Assembly: GCF_029714945.1 (NCBI RefSeq)
Contig: NZ_CP121634.1
Span: 930,001-994,000, forward strand
Direction: 5' to 3'
From: Bradyrhizobium sp. CIAT3101
GTDB taxonomy: Bacteria; Pseudomonadota; Alphaproteobacteria; Rhizobiales; Xanthobacteraceae
Length of the DNA: 64,000 nt
Under the pieces are notes generated by a model. It worked only from the letters and a program-made list of their open reading frames with translations, made no database searches and was not told the DNA's origin. The position numbers and the translations under genes were made by a program. Below, piece after piece: positions 52,600 through 63,622 of the stretch. Each line of letters begins with the position of its first letter. Position 1 is the first letter of the stretch.

Positions 52600-53405
52600 G
52601 ATTTCGGCTTCACCTTGGCGGTCTTGTGCTCGAGGAATTCGCGAATCCTGCGCTTGGCCTCCTTGTCGCTCTGCGCGACGGTGGCCATCAGTGATTCCAT
52701 CAGCAGGCCGGTCTGCGGATTGGCCTCCGCGATCATCGGCAATGCCTGGAGCACGGCGAAATTCGTCAGCGGCGCGTTCGACGCGATCTTGGTCGCGAGC
52801 TCCAGCGCCTTGGCGAGGCCGTTGCCGGCTTCGGTGACATATTGCGCAAAGCCATAGGACGCGCCCTCGGTCGCGCTATAGACGCGGCCCGTCAGCATCA
52901 TGTCCATCATGCGCGCGACGCCGATCAGCCGTGGCAGGCGCACCGAGCCGCCGCCGCCGACGAAGATGCCGCGCTGGCCCTCAGGCAGCGCGAAATAGGC
53001 TGTGGGCTCGGCGACGCGAATGTGGGCGGAGCAGGCAAGCTCGAGCCCGCCGCCGATCACCGCACCCTTGAGCGCCGCGATCACGGGCACGCGGCTGTAC
53101 TGGATGCGGTCGAACACCCGGTGCCACATTTGAGAGTGGAGGAGCCCGCCCGTGGCGTCGTGATCCTGAAGTTCGGAGAGGTCGAGGCCGCTGGAGAAAT
53201 GATCGCCGATGCCGTGAATGACGACCGCGCCGATGTCCTCGGGAAGGGACGCAAAACATTCGCCGATCTCGAGGATGATGCCATCATTGAGCGCATTGCG
53301 CTTGGCCGGCCGGTTCAGGCCCACGGTCAGAACCCGGTCCACCCTCTCGATTTGAAGCAGCCCGGAGGCGCCCGCGGCAGCGGTTTCGGCGTTTCCCTGT
53401 GTCAT
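52596..53405 (-). CDS. Enoyl-CoA hydratase/aldolase-type crotonase
   Basis: 269-aa crotonase, first gene of the CoA-ligase operon. Elements: NRPAKRNALNDG, GIGDHFSSGLDLSEL, KGAVIGGGLELACSAHIRVA, and PEGQRGIFVGGGGSVRL, where GGGG replaces the Glu-containing segment of classic hydratases. It may hydrate, or hydrate and cleave, cinnamoyl-CoA-type esters as CouA-like enzymes do. AAGGA precedes ATG 53405. The promoter region carries the dyad at 53425. Confidence 0.86.
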   Translation of the reverse strand: MTQGNAETAAAGASGLLQIERVDRVLTVGLNRPAKRNALNDGIILEIGECFASLPEDIGAVVIHGIGDHFSSGLDLSELQDHDATGGLLHSQMWHRVFDRIQYSRVPVIAALKGAVIGGGLELACSAHIRVAEPTAYFALPEGQRGIFVGGGGSVRLPRLIGVARMMDMMLTGRVYSATEGASYGFAQYVTEAGNGLAKALELATKIASNAPLTNFAVLQALPMIAEANPQTGLLMESLMATVAQSDKEAKRRIREFLEHKTAKVKPKS

Positions 53406-53424
53406 TTGCGTCCTTATCAGAATA

Positions 53425-53439
53425 GTTATGTTGTATAAC
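53425..53439. promoter_or_regulatory. Dyad before crotonase operon
   Basis: GTTAT, 5-nt spacer, ATAAC, 20 nt upstream of the crotonase start. Similar AT-rich dyads stand before the TRAP operon (57074) and pobA (57210). Confidence 0.5.
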
Positions 53440-53490
53440 GAATTATGCGGGAGTCAATATGGGGCCGGCGCCGTGGCCTTCACATTCGAT

Positions 53491-53620
53491 GTCGTCCCGG
53501 CGAAAGCCGGAATCCATAGCCCCAGGGAGAAATTTGGCGAAGATTCGTTGTCCGGCGCTCCAACCGTCCGCGATCGATAGATCACGCGGTATGGGTCCCG
53601 GCGTTCGCCGGGACGACGGC
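53491..53620. repeat. Long dispersed palindromic repeat
   Basis: 130-bp element with inverted ends CGTCCCGGCGAAAGCCGG and CCGGCGTTCGCCGGGACG. I recall close copies in many Bradyrhizobium intergenic regions. It fills most of the gap between the DUF3237 gene's 3' end and the crotonase promoter. Confidence 0.75.
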
Positions 53621-53632
53621 CGAGTGTGTAGC

Positions 53633-54094
53633 TCACACCACCTGGTGGACGTCGATCACCACCCGGTCCGCATGCCGCGCCGCTGAGCCCACAAAGATGT
53701 GCTCCATCAGCCAGCGGTACGTCTCGTGCCCCGTCTCGAATTTCGGCACGGTCCGGAAGTAGATCAGTTTCGGATCGACCGGCTCGCCGCGCTTGAGCTT
53801 TTGCAAGAGGTCGACCGGGCCGAAGCGCATGCCCTTGTTCTCGACATAGACGATGGCGCCGTCGTCGGTCTCGAAGGCGTATTTGGCTTCGAGATCGATC
53901 AGCTCGTTCGGGCGGATGGTCTGGAAGTCGGCGCCGAAGGGCAGCACCTTGCCGGTGATCGCACCTGTCACTTCGCCACCGATGATCGGGATGATGCGAC
54001 GGACGCCGATGCCGGTTTCGCCGGCGGTGATGACGTCGCCGATTTTTGCGGTGATGGTGAAGGCGTATCTTGTCTCGAGTGTCGGTGTGGGCAT
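53633..54094 (-). CDS. DUF3237 family protein
   Basis: 153 aa of the UPF0311/DUF3237 family: LETRYAFTITAKIGDVITAG, GVRRIIPIIGGEVTG, FQTIRPNELIDLEAKYAFE, and a C-terminal YFRTVPKFETGHETYRWL. Predicted cytoplasmic beta-barrel-like fold of unknown function. GAAGGG precedes ATG 54094. Last gene of the TRAP operon, 11 nt after the large permease; the family often travels with aromatic-acid genes. Confidence 0.82.
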   Translation of the reverse strand: MPTPTLETRYAFTITAKIGDVITAGETGIGVRRIIPIIGGEVTGAITGKVLPFGADFQTIRPNELIDLEAKYAFETDDGAIVYVENKGMRFGPVDLLQKLKRGEPVDPKLIYFRTVPKFETGHETYRWLMEHIFVGSAARHADRVVIDVHQVV

Positions 54095-54105
54095 CGCTTC
54101 ACCCT

Positions 54106-55425
54106 TCAATGCGCCATCATGCGCGTCGGCAGCCAGGTCGCCAACAGCGGGAACGCGATCAAAATCACCAGACGCACCAAATCGGTCGCCACGAACGGAA
54201 TCACGCCCTTGAAGATGGTGGAGAAGGAGACGTCCTTCACCACGCTCTTGATGACAAAGACGTTCATGCCGACCGGCGGATGGATCAGGCCGAGCTCGAC
54301 GGTCATGACAATGATGACGCCGAACCAGATCGGATCGAAGCCGAGATGGGTGATGACCGGGAAGATGATCGGCACGGTCAGGATAATCATCGCCATGGCA
54401 TCCATCAGGCAGCCGAGCACGAGATACATCACCATGATCAGCGCCAGCACGCCGTAGGGGCCCAAGCCCAGGCCGGTGAGGAATTCCGTCACTTTCTGCG
54501 GCGTCTGCGTCACCGTGAGGAAATAGCCGAAGATCAGCGCACCGATCAGGACGGTGAACACGGCCGCCGCCGTGCGCGTTGCCTGGAGCAGCGAAGCCAG
54601 GATCTTCTCGCGGTCGAGCCGGCCCGTGACGACGCCGATGATGAAAGCACCGGTGGCGCCGACGCCGCCGGCTTCCGTCGGCGTGAAGCGCGGCAGGAAT
54701 GGCAGGCCGTAGAGGCCGCCGATCACGAATACGAACAGCAGCACCGGCGCCCAGATGTCCTTCAGGCCGGCGAAGCGCTCGCGCCAGGGCAGCACCTTGC
54801 CCTTGGGCAGGAAGTCGGGACGAAAATAGCCGATCAGAAAGATCGTGATCATGTACATGGTCATCGCCAGCAGGCCCGGAATGATGCCGGCGATGAACAG
54901 TTTTCCGATGTCCTGCTCGGTGATGATGCCGTAGACGGCAAGCACGGTGGAGGGCGGCAGCATCGCACCCAGCGTGCCGCCGGCCGCAATCACCCCGGTG
55001 GCAAAGGATTGCGGATAGCCGAAGCGGCGCATCTCGGGATAGGCGACCGCAGAGAATGTCGCCGCGGTCGCGACCGACGAGCCGCAGATCGCGGCAAAGC
55101 CGCCGCAGGCGCCGACGGTGGCAATGCCGAGGCCGCCGCGCAAGTGCCCGACAAAGCCGTTGGCGGCGCGGAACAACTCGCGGCTCATGCCGGAATTGCT
55201 GACGAAGGAGCCCATCAGCAGAAACATCGGGATGACGCCGAACGTGTAGTCGGTCACCGTGCGCATCGAGGTCTGGCCGACCAGCTTCAACGCGGGCGTT
55301 GCGCCGACCAGATAGGAGAAGCCGGAGACGCCGACGAGGCCCATCGCCATGCCGACGGGCACGCGCAGCAGCATCAGAGCGAACAGGGAAACGAAGCCGA
55401 TAACGGCGACGGCATCGGTGCTCAT
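54106..55425 (-). CDS. TRAP transporter large permease (DctM-type)
   Basis: 439-aa polytopic subunit of about 12-13 helices, the ion-coupled channel of a TRAP importer. The N-terminal LLRVPVGMAMGLVG, GLGIATVGACGGFAAICGSS and TLGAMLPPSTVLAVYG are diagnostic. It follows the small subunit gene by 2 nt, so the two are translationally coupled. TRAP systems of this position (TarPQM) import coumarate in Rhodopseudomonas, which supports an aromatic acid ligand here. Confidence 0.92.
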   Translation of the reverse strand: MSTDAVAVIGFVSLFALMLLRVPVGMAMGLVGVSGFSYLVGATPALKLVGQTSMRTVTDYTFGVIPMFLLMGSFVSNSGMSRELFRAANGFVGHLRGGLGIATVGACGGFAAICGSSVATAATFSAVAYPEMRRFGYPQSFATGVIAAGGTLGAMLPPSTVLAVYGIITEQDIGKLFIAGIIPGLLAMTMYMITIFLIGYFRPDFLPKGKVLPWRERFAGLKDIWAPVLLFVFVIGGLYGLPFLPRFTPTEAGGVGATGAFIIGVVTGRLDREKILASLLQATRTAAAVFTVLIGALIFGYFLTVTQTPQKVTEFLTGLGLGPYGVLALIMVMYLVLGCLMDAMAMIILTVPIIFPVITHLGFDPIWFGVIIVMTVELGLIHPPVGMNVFVIKSVVKDVSFSTIFKGVIPFVATDLVRLVILIAFPLLATWLPTRMMAH

Positions 55426-55427
55426 GA

Positions 55428-55934
55428 TTACTCCGTCGCCTTGAGCTTGGGGTCGTGCATCTCTTCGGGATGGAAGATCAGCCGGTAGGTGCGGATCGCG
55501 ATCAGTAGAACAGCCGAAACGTCACCGATCCAGGCGATCGCGAAGAACGGCCAGGTCGGCATGTGCATGTCGAACGTCTGGACGTTGTCGTTGTAGGTGC
55601 CGCGAACCTTGTCGAACAGCGTCCAGGTCTGCACGGTGACGACGAACAGCAGCACCAGCGTCGCGAACACGTCGATCCAGCGCTGATAGCGCGGCCCGAC
55701 ATTGCCCCAGACCAGGTCGACCGTGATGTGGGTCCCGCGATAGGAGGTCGCGGCGATGCCCCAGAAGATGAGGATGCCGAGCAGCATGCGGCCGATGTCG
55801 AAGCTGTCGGGAATCGAATAGTTCAGCGTGTTGCGCAGCAGCACCGACAGGAAGATGTCGAGCGCGACGATGCCGACGAAGGCAGCGGCGATCCATTCGA
55901 TCGAATCAATGACGCGATCCATCCAGCGCTTCAT
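55428..55934 (-). CDS. TRAP transporter small permease (DctQ-type)
   Basis: 168 aa with four hydrophobic helices and the DctQ pattern (DIFLSVLLRNTLNYSIPDS ... LLGILIFWGIAATSYRGTHITVD). It lies between the binding-protein gene (74 nt gap) and the large permease gene. Forms the membrane complex with the large subunit. Confidence 0.9.
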   Translation of the reverse strand: MKRWMDRVIDSIEWIAAAFVGIVALDIFLSVLLRNTLNYSIPDSFDIGRMLLGILIFWGIAATSYRGTHITVDLVWGNVGPRYQRWIDVFATLVLLFVVTVQTWTLFDKVRGTYNDNVQTFDMHMPTWPFFAIAWIGDVSAVLLIAIRTYRLIFHPEEMHDPKLKATE

Positions 55935-56008
55935 GGGTGGAGGGTCCTCAAATTTGCAGGAAAGCGGCGGCGGGACGATTACCGCCGCCGCTTCTGTTTC
56001 GGTGAAAA

Positions 56009-58460
<2,452 letters not shown>

Positions 58461-58473
58461 GAAGGTGCCGTAG

Positions 58474-58570
58474 TGCCGTAGGGTGGGCAAAGCGAAGCGT
58501 GCCCACCATCTGTTTCGATCATGAAGAGATCGTGGGCACGGCGCTTCGCGCCTTTGCCCACCCTACGGCA
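58474..58570. repeat. 97-bp palindromic repeat after pobA
   Basis: Exact 19-bp inverted ends TGCCGTAGGGTGGGCAAAG / CTTTGCCCACCCTACGGCA, with further pairing inside. It begins 13 nt after the pobA stop and could end or protect the transcript. I recall many relatives in Bradyrhizobium genomes. Confidence 0.75.
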
Positions 58571-58693
58571 TCGTCACTGTGGCGCCGCCCATTTCAAACA
58601 CCCGCGCAAATCTCGTTTAAAACTTTGTAGGCGGTGAAACTGTTATCCGCATCGCGTTCAATGCTGGCAATCCACCAGCAAAGTGAGACACGC

Positions 58694-59113
58694 ATGACCG
58701 ACACCGCCATCCCCGCAGGCTTCGAGCCGCATCTCCGCAGCGGTCCGCTCACGGAGCCCTGGAAACCGATCTACGCAAAGAAAACCGAGAAGGCCTTCAT
58801 CCTCGGTCTTCGGCTGGACCGGCCGCATACGAACGGTCGCGGCATGATTCACGGGGGCCTCATCGCAGCACTTGCAGACAATGCGATGGGCTACAGCTGC
58901 GCGCAGGCGACGGGCTGGACCACCTCGTTCGTGACGGTCTCGCTCACGGTTGATTTCGTCGGCCAAGCGGGGATCGGCCAGTGGCTTGCCATCGAGAGCG
59001 ACGTGATCAAGACCGGCAAGACCATCTGCTTCGCGCAGTGCCTGGCGAAGGCCGATGATGTCGTGATCGCGCGCGCCAGCGGGACGTTTCGCGTGGTGCC
59101 GAGGAAGGCGTAA
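58694..59113 (+). CDS. PaaI-type acyl-CoA thioesterase
   Basis: 139-aa hotdog thioesterase. The PaaI-type motif is NGRGMIHGGLIAALADNAMGY with the catalytic Asp in ALADNA, then SLTVDFVGQAGIGQWL. It starts at ATG 58694, though no strong ribosome site is seen; a GTG-rich upstream stretch of frame is rejected. Converges with the LysR gene. Substrate unknown, probably an aromatic or fatty acyl-CoA. Confidence 0.85.
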   Translation: MTDTAIPAGFEPHLRSGPLTEPWKPIYAKKTEKAFILGLRLDRPHTNGRGMIHGGLIAALADNAMGYSCAQATGWTTSFVTVSLTVDFVGQAGIGQWLAIESDVIKTGKTICFAQCLAKADDVVIARASGTFRVVPRKA

Positions 59114-59116
59114 GAC

Positions 59117-60007
59117 CTACCCAAATCGCCAATCCGCCGTCTCCACGACGAGATCGATGAACGCGCGCACCTTGGCCGAGAGCAGGCGCGAGGTCGGATA
59201 GACGATGTGGATCGGCAGGGCCGGCTGCTCGTATTTCGCCAGCAGGATCTTCAGCCGCCCGGTCTTCAAGCCGTCGGCGGCCTGATAGGCCAGCACGCGC
59301 GTGATGCCGCCGCCGGCCTCGGCATATTGCAGGGCGGCGTCGGCGCTGTTGCTGGTGAAGCGCGGGGACGGCGCCACCTCGATATCGCGGCCGTCCTGCG
59401 CGAAGCGCCACGCGGTCGCGGGACCGAACAGGATGGTCTGATGCTCGGTCAGCGCCTCCGGCGTCTTCGGCTCGCCATGGCGCTTCAAATAACCCGGTGT
59501 GGCCACCGTGATCCGCCGCATCTCGCCGACCTGGCGTGCAACCAGCGAGGAATCGGCGAGGTGGCCGATACGGACGGCGGCATCGACGGCGTCCTCCACG
59601 AGGTTGACGAGGTTGTCCGAGAGCCTGAGCTCGCAGGCGACCTCGGGATAGCGTTTGAGATAGGTGGTCATGACGGGGCCGACATGCAGCCGCCCGAAGC
59701 CGACCGGGGCCGACACCACCAGCTTTCCGCTCGGCCGGTTGCGCTCCTCCCGCGCCGAGCCGTCGGCCTCCTCGACGTCGGCGAGGATTCGACGGGCGCG
59801 TTCGAGATAGCGGGTGCCGACGTCGGTCAATCGCACCTGTCGGGTGGTCCGCTGCAGCAGCCGCGCGCCGAGATGCTCTTCCAGCGCAGCAATCAGCCGT
59901 GTCACCGCCGAGGGCGACAGCCGTAGCTTGCGCGCCGCGGGCGCAAAGCCGCGCAGATCGGCGACGGTGACGAACACGTGCATGGCTTCCAGGCGATCCA
60001 TGGGCAT
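59117..60007 (-). CDS. LysR-family transcriptional regulator
   Basis: 296 aa. An N-terminal winged HTH (MHVFVTVADLRGFAPAARKL ... SPSAVTRLIAALEEHLGARLL) and a LysR substrate domain (KLVVSAPVGFGRLHVGPVM ... DAAVRIGHLADSSLVARQVG), of the subgroup common beside oxidoreductases. ATG 60007 or 60001. Divergent from the flavin-nucleotide-binding gene at 60125 across 117 nt and likely regulates it. Confidence 0.88.
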   Translation of the reverse strand: MPMDRLEAMHVFVTVADLRGFAPAARKLRLSPSAVTRLIAALEEHLGARLLQRTTRQVRLTDVGTRYLERARRILADVEEADGSAREERNRPSGKLVVSAPVGFGRLHVGPVMTTYLKRYPEVACELRLSDNLVNLVEDAVDAAVRIGHLADSSLVARQVGEMRRITVATPGYLKRHGEPKTPEALTEHQTILFGPATAWRFAQDGRDIEVAPSPRFTSNSADAALQYAEAGGGITRVLAYQAADGLKTGRLKILLAKYEQPALPIHIVYPTSRLLSAKVRAFIDLVVETADWRFG

Positions 60008-60124
60008 TATTGCATATATTGCAACGATGAAGTGTCAATAGGTCCGATTGTTTTGATCGCCGGAAGGTCCATTTTAATCCCCGAAAGACGCAGAGATGCG
60101 CCGGAATTTTCAGGAGATATTCCG

Positions 60125-60754
60125 ATGACCACAGTTCACACCTATGCCAGCGACGTCGCCTTTACCCCCGCGGTGAAGGCGATCCAGGCGCGCAAGGGTT
60201 CGCGCGAGGCCTATGGCCGCGTCGAGCAGCGCGGCTGGCGCACCGAGGTCGATGAAAACCTCGAGGCATTTCTCGCCGATGCCAACAGCTTCTATTTCTC
60301 CACGGCCTCGGCGGACGGCCAGCCCTATATCCAGCATCGCGGCGGCCCGAAGGGGTTTCTGAAGATGCAGGACAAGCAGACGCTCGCCTTCGCCGACTAT
60401 GCCGGCAACCAGCAATATCTGACCCAAGGCAATCTCTCGGAGAACCCCAAGGCCTACATCTTCGTGATGGACTATGCCCATCGCCGCCGGGTCAAGATCT
60501 GGGGCGAGGCGCGCGTGGTCGAGGACGACGATGCGCTGACGGACGCACTGATGCCGAAGGGCTATCGCGCCCGGCCCGAGCAGGTGATCGTGTTCAAGAT
60601 CGCGGCTTGGGACACCAACTGCCCGCAGCACATTCCGCAGAAGTTCGACGCCGCGGATGTGGCGGCGGCGCTGGCGGCGAGGGACCAGCGGATTGCGGAG
60701 CTCGAGGCGCAGGTCGCGGCGCTGACGGGGCAGGCGACGCCAGCAGAAGGCTAA
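60125..60754 (+). CDS. Pyridoxamine 5'-phosphate oxidase-like flavin-binding protein
   Basis: 209 aa. The split-barrel FMN-binding fold of the PPOX superfamily (FYFSTASADGQPYIQHRGGP ... LAFADYAGNQQYLTQGNLSE ... FVMDYAHRRRVKIWGEARVV) followed by a C-terminal coiled-coil-like stretch (AAALAARDQRIAELEAQVAAL). CAGGAG precedes ATG 60125. Probably cytoplasmic and FMN- or F420-like cofactor-dependent. Its stop overlaps that of the converging AbrB-family gene by 4 nt. Confidence 0.83.
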   Translation: MTTVHTYASDVAFTPAVKAIQARKGSREAYGRVEQRGWRTEVDENLEAFLADANSFYFSTASADGQPYIQHRGGPKGFLKMQDKQTLAFADYAGNQQYLTQGNLSENPKAYIFVMDYAHRRRVKIWGEARVVEDDDALTDALMPKGYRARPEQVIVFKIAAWDTNCPQHIPQKFDAADVAAALAARDQRIAELEAQVAALTGQATPAEG

Positions 60755-61836
60755 TCGTCGACGTCGTCCTGCGTGCGGCCGAACAGATGCACGATGCCCG
60801 GCGTCGCGATGGTGACGAACACGAAGCGCGAAAGGTGATGGGCGCCGACGAAGATCGGATCGATGTGTAGCGTCAGTGCCAGCGCCAGCATCGCGTCCAT
60901 CGCGCCGGGCGCAAAGGCAACGACGACGTCGGAGAACTTCACCTGCGTCGTGACTGCCACGATACCGACGAAGATCGAGGAGACGGCGATCGCCACGGCG
61001 AACGAGCCGAGCGCGGCGTTGATGTGGCCGGCGAGCGTCTTGATCCGCATCCGGGCAAAGCGGCTGCCGATCAGCGCGCCGATGCCGACCAGCGCGACGC
61101 CGCGCACCCAGTTCGGCAGGCCGCCCTCGACCCACCCCGCGCCATGCAGCACGCTGGAGGCGATCATCGCGCCGAACATCCAGCTTGCCGGAAACTTGAT
61201 CAGACGCAGCATGAGCGACGCCGCCAGCGATGCGGCGACCAGTTCCAGAAGATCGAGCGGCGAAGCAATGGCCGCCGTCAGCGATGGCGCGACGGAGGGG
61301 GCGACGCCCGCGATCGCCAGCACCATCGGCAGCGCCGCGGTGAGGATGATCACGCGCATGGTCTGCACCACTGCGATGCCTGGCAGGTCGGCGCCGCGCT
61401 CAACCGCCAAAATCGTGATCTGTGACAGCGCGCCGGGGCTGCCGGCGAGGAAAGCCGACGTGCGGTCCCAGCCGTGGACACGCTGCAAGTAATAGCTCGA
61501 GCCGAAGGTCGAGCAGAATGTCGCGAGCGCCAGCAGCCCGATGGTGAGCGGGTAGGCGCTGACCTGCTGGATCAGATGGCGCGAAACGACGGAGCCCAGC
61601 GAAATGCCGAGCAGCACCAGCACGGTCTGGGTCAGGAGCGGCGGCACCGAAAGCTGGCGTCCGGCAATCGCGGCAATCCCGACCGCGATCATCGATCCCG
61701 AGAGCAATCCGCCCGGAAGGCCCGCGGCCAGAAAGGCCAAGCCCCCGGCGGCGCCGATGACGAGCGTCTCCGCGGTGCTCAAAACCTTGGCACGGCTCGG
61801 CCATTCGAACGGGAGGGAGGCGGTGATTTGCTTCAC
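60751..61836 (-). CDS. AbrB-family membrane protein
   Basis: 361-aa inner-membrane protein of ten or eleven helices of the AbrB (Pfam AmoA-like 'ammonia monooxygenase' misnomer) family: GGLAFLAAGLPGGLLSGSM, GSPGALSQI and the internally repeated AFAPGAMDAMLALAL. The two halves (about 20-165 and 200-350) look like a tandem duplication. It is a probable permease with unknown solute. Not related to the AbrB transcription factor. Confidence 0.82.
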   Translation of the reverse strand: MKQITASLPFEWPSRAKVLSTAETLVIGAAGGLAFLAAGLPGGLLSGSMIAVGIAAIAGRQLSVPPLLTQTVLVLLGISLGSVVSRHLIQQVSAYPLTIGLLALATFCSTFGSSYYLQRVHGWDRTSAFLAGSPGALSQITILAVERGADLPGIAVVQTMRVIILTAALPMVLAIAGVAPSVAPSLTAAIASPLDLLELVAASLAASLMLRLIKFPASWMFGAMIASSVLHGAGWVEGGLPNWVRGVALVGIGALIGSRFARMRIKTLAGHINAALGSFAVAIAVSSIFVGIVAVTTQVKFSDVVVAFAPGAMDAMLALALTLHIDPIFVGAHHLSRFVFVTIATPGIVHLFGRTQDDVDD

Positions 61837-61936
61837 GCCGCCTTATCGCAAATCGGCGAGAGGCGCACAATTGCAGGCTCGTCATGCCGCAATGCGTGCG
61901 CCTCCCGCCAAAGGCGAGGGGAGGATTGTGACGGAT

Positions 61937-62218
61937 TTACTTCTTGTCGGCGGCAGGCGCAGGAGCAGCAGCGCCACCGGCCTTCGCGGTCTTGATGCAG
62001 TCGGATCGGAATTTCTTGCGCTCCTTGCCATGCAGGCCCTTGGCGTCCGCCTGCTTGGAGCATTCGAGCGACTCGGCCGAGTGCTCCTTCGGCGCCTTCT
62101 TGTCGGTGGTGGCAGCGGCATCGGTCTTTGCGGCCGGCGCAGCGGTCTGCGCGAAGGCAGTGCCGGTGGCGAACAGCGAGGCGATCACGACGACGGCGAG
62201 GCGGGTGGCGAGGGTCAT
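61937..62218 (-). CDS. PsiF-repeat periplasmic protein
   Basis: 93 aa. The signal peptide is MTLATRLAVVVIASLFATGTAFAQ. The mature part holds one PsiF-type Cys motif (LECSKQADAKGLHGKERKKF then RSDCIK) and an Ala/Pro/Lys-rich tail. The frame extends far upstream to 62791, but that part is antisense to the next gene. Family function is unknown; in Escherichia coli psiF is phosphate-starvation induced. No Pho box is evident here. Confidence 0.78.
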   Translation of the reverse strand: MTLATRLAVVVIASLFATGTAFAQTAAPAAKTDAAATTDKKAPKEHSAESLECSKQADAKGLHGKERKKFRSDCIKTAKAGGAAAPAPAADKK

Positions 62219-62404
62219 GGTGTAGCTCTTCTTGCGAGAGTTGCGGAGGAGCGGGAACGTCGGCCTGCCTTGCTGAACGCCACATGAATAATCCTGAACG
62301 GTGCGATCACTATATTTTGGCTCCGAGCCCCATCGCTTCCTTGTCGGAAGTCCGGGGCACGCTAGGATAGCAATCCTCGTTTGCTTCCCTGAGGGAGACC
62401 AAGG

Positions 62405-62911
62405 ATGACCATTCAAGCCAAATTGTTGTGTGCGATTGCGGCGTCGAGCGTTGCCGCGCTGATGGCGAGTGCGCCGGCGCAGGCGCTGACCTCGCAGGAG
62501 TGCAGTGCGAAATACCAGGCCGCCAAGAAGGACGGCTCGCTCGGCACCATGAAGTGGAATGACTTCCGCAAGGCCCAGTGCGGCGCCGATGCAACGCCGG
62601 CCGCCGCACCGACCGCGGCGGCCCCGGCCGCGCCTCCGCCCGCCGCCGAGCCGAAGCAGGCCAAGAAGGAGGCAGCCCCCGCTGCTGCTCCGGCGTCGAC
62701 GATGCCGACCATGCCGGTGGGCAACGCCGTCTTCCCGAACGCGGTCGATGCCAAATACGCCAAGGAGAGCGCGGGCAAGGCTCGCCTCCACACCTGCGTC
62801 GACCAGTACAACGCCAACAAGGCCACCAACGGCAATGGCGGCATGAAGTGGATCGAGAAGGGCGGCGGCTATTACAGCGAATGCAACAAGAAGCTGAAGG
62901 GCGCCGCCTGA
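62405..62911 (+). CDS. Periplasmic protein with duplicated Cys/MKW motif
   Basis: 168 aa. The signal peptide (MTIQAKLLCAIAASSVAALMASAPAQA) is followed by two related modules. The first is CSAKYQAAKKDGSLGTMKW (about 33-51) ending in AQC. The second, CVDQYNANKATNGNGGMKW (about 130-149), ends in SEC. An Ala/Pro/Lys-rich linker of about 60 residues joins them. Each has Cys, Tyr and MKW at matching positions. Resembles the tail of the neighbouring PsiF protein in style; unrecognised beyond that. A terminator follows. Confidence 0.75.
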   Translation: MTIQAKLLCAIAASSVAALMASAPAQALTSQECSAKYQAAKKDGSLGTMKWNDFRKAQCGADATPAAAPTAAAPAAPPPAAEPKQAKKEAAPAAAPASTMPTMPVGNAVFPNAVDAKYAKESAGKARLHTCVDQYNANKATNGNGGMKWIEKGGGYYSECNKKLKGAA

Positions 62912-62926
62912 GCTTCAACTGACGCC

Positions 62927-62957
62927 GAGGCCGGAGCCAAGCTCCGGCCTCTTGCTT
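62927..62957 (+). terminator. Terminator after duplicated-motif gene
   Basis: Perfect 11-bp stem GAGGCCGGAGC / GCTCCGGCCTC, 3-nt loop, then TTGCTT. Confidence 0.75.
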
Positions 62958-62966
62958 AGGTTATTG

Positions 62967-63021
62967 TTAGAGCATGATCTTTTCGGAAAACCGCTTCACG
63001 CTTTTCCGGATCATGCTCTAA
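62967..63021. repeat. Palindromic dispersed repeat, copy B
   Basis: 55-bp element with exact 13-bp ends TTAGAGCATGATC / GATCATGCTCTAA. The reverse complement carries GATCCGGAAAAG and GTGAAGCGGTTT as at 33251. Its right end supplies the stop codon of the TetR gene (63018-63020). Confidence 0.85.
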
Positions 63022-63566
63022 TCCAGCAATTTCTCGGCCGATTTCGCCACGAGCTGCGACCGCTTGCGCGGGCCGCGCTCGACGAACAACAGGCTTTGGC
63101 CGAAGATGAAGCAATAGAACAGGAACGCCTGCGCCTCGGCCTCCTCGGGCTCGAGACCGGTCGCGCGATAGAGCTCGGCAACGTGCTTCAGCCGGGCTGT
63201 ATCCACGCTCGCCACCGCCGCAGCGGCGCTCTCGTCGGAGCGCGCCCACTGCCGGATCGCGAGCTCGATCGCCATGCCCTCCGGATTGAGCCGCTCGGAA
63301 TAGAGCTGGATCACCGCCCTCAGCCGCTCGCGGGGCGCTTGCCCGTCCAGGCTGGTCTGCTGTGCGATTGATGCCGAGCGTCCCTCGCGCCAGTGCACCA
63401 GCATGGCGTCGAGCAGCGCGGCGCGGTCGGCGAAGCGGCGGTAGAAGCCGCCCTTGGTGACGCCCAAATTCTTGGCGAGCACCTCGACCCGTACCCCTTC
63501 GACCCCAGCGCGGGCGAGCTCGGTAAACCCTGCCTCGACCCAGACATCGCCCTTGCCGTCGTTCAT
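63018..63566 (-). CDS. TetR-family transcriptional regulator
   Basis: 182 aa. A TetR HTH (FTELARAGVEGVRVEVLAKNL ... VTKGGFYRRFADRAALLDAM) and a C-terminal helical domain (IQLYSERLNPEGMAIELAIRQWA). The stop codon lies inside the palindromic repeat at 62967. Divergent from the thioesterase gene at 63667, with two matching operators between; it presumably represses both. Confidence 0.87.
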   Translation of the reverse strand: MNDGKGDVWVEAGFTELARAGVEGVRVEVLAKNLGVTKGGFYRRFADRAALLDAMLVHWREGRSASIAQQTSLDGQAPRERLRAVIQLYSERLNPEGMAIELAIRQWARSDESAAAAVASVDTARLKHVAELYRATGLEPEEAEAQAFLFYCFIFGQSLLFVERGPRKRSQLVAKSAEKLLD

Positions 63567-63589
63567 GAAGGAAGCCTCACCGGTTCTTG

Positions 63590-63603
63590 ATACGGTGCCG
63601 TAT
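63590..63603. promoter_or_regulatory. TetR operator candidate 1
   Basis: Perfect ATACGG-TG-CCGTAT, 24 nt from the TetR start. Confidence 0.6.
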
Positions 63604-63622
63604 TGCTAACGCGTCCAACGCC

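Noticed and set aside
62219..62791. Upstream extension of the PsiF-protein frame
   Set aside because: It runs antisense through the duplicated-motif gene; the signal peptide at 62218 marks the true start.
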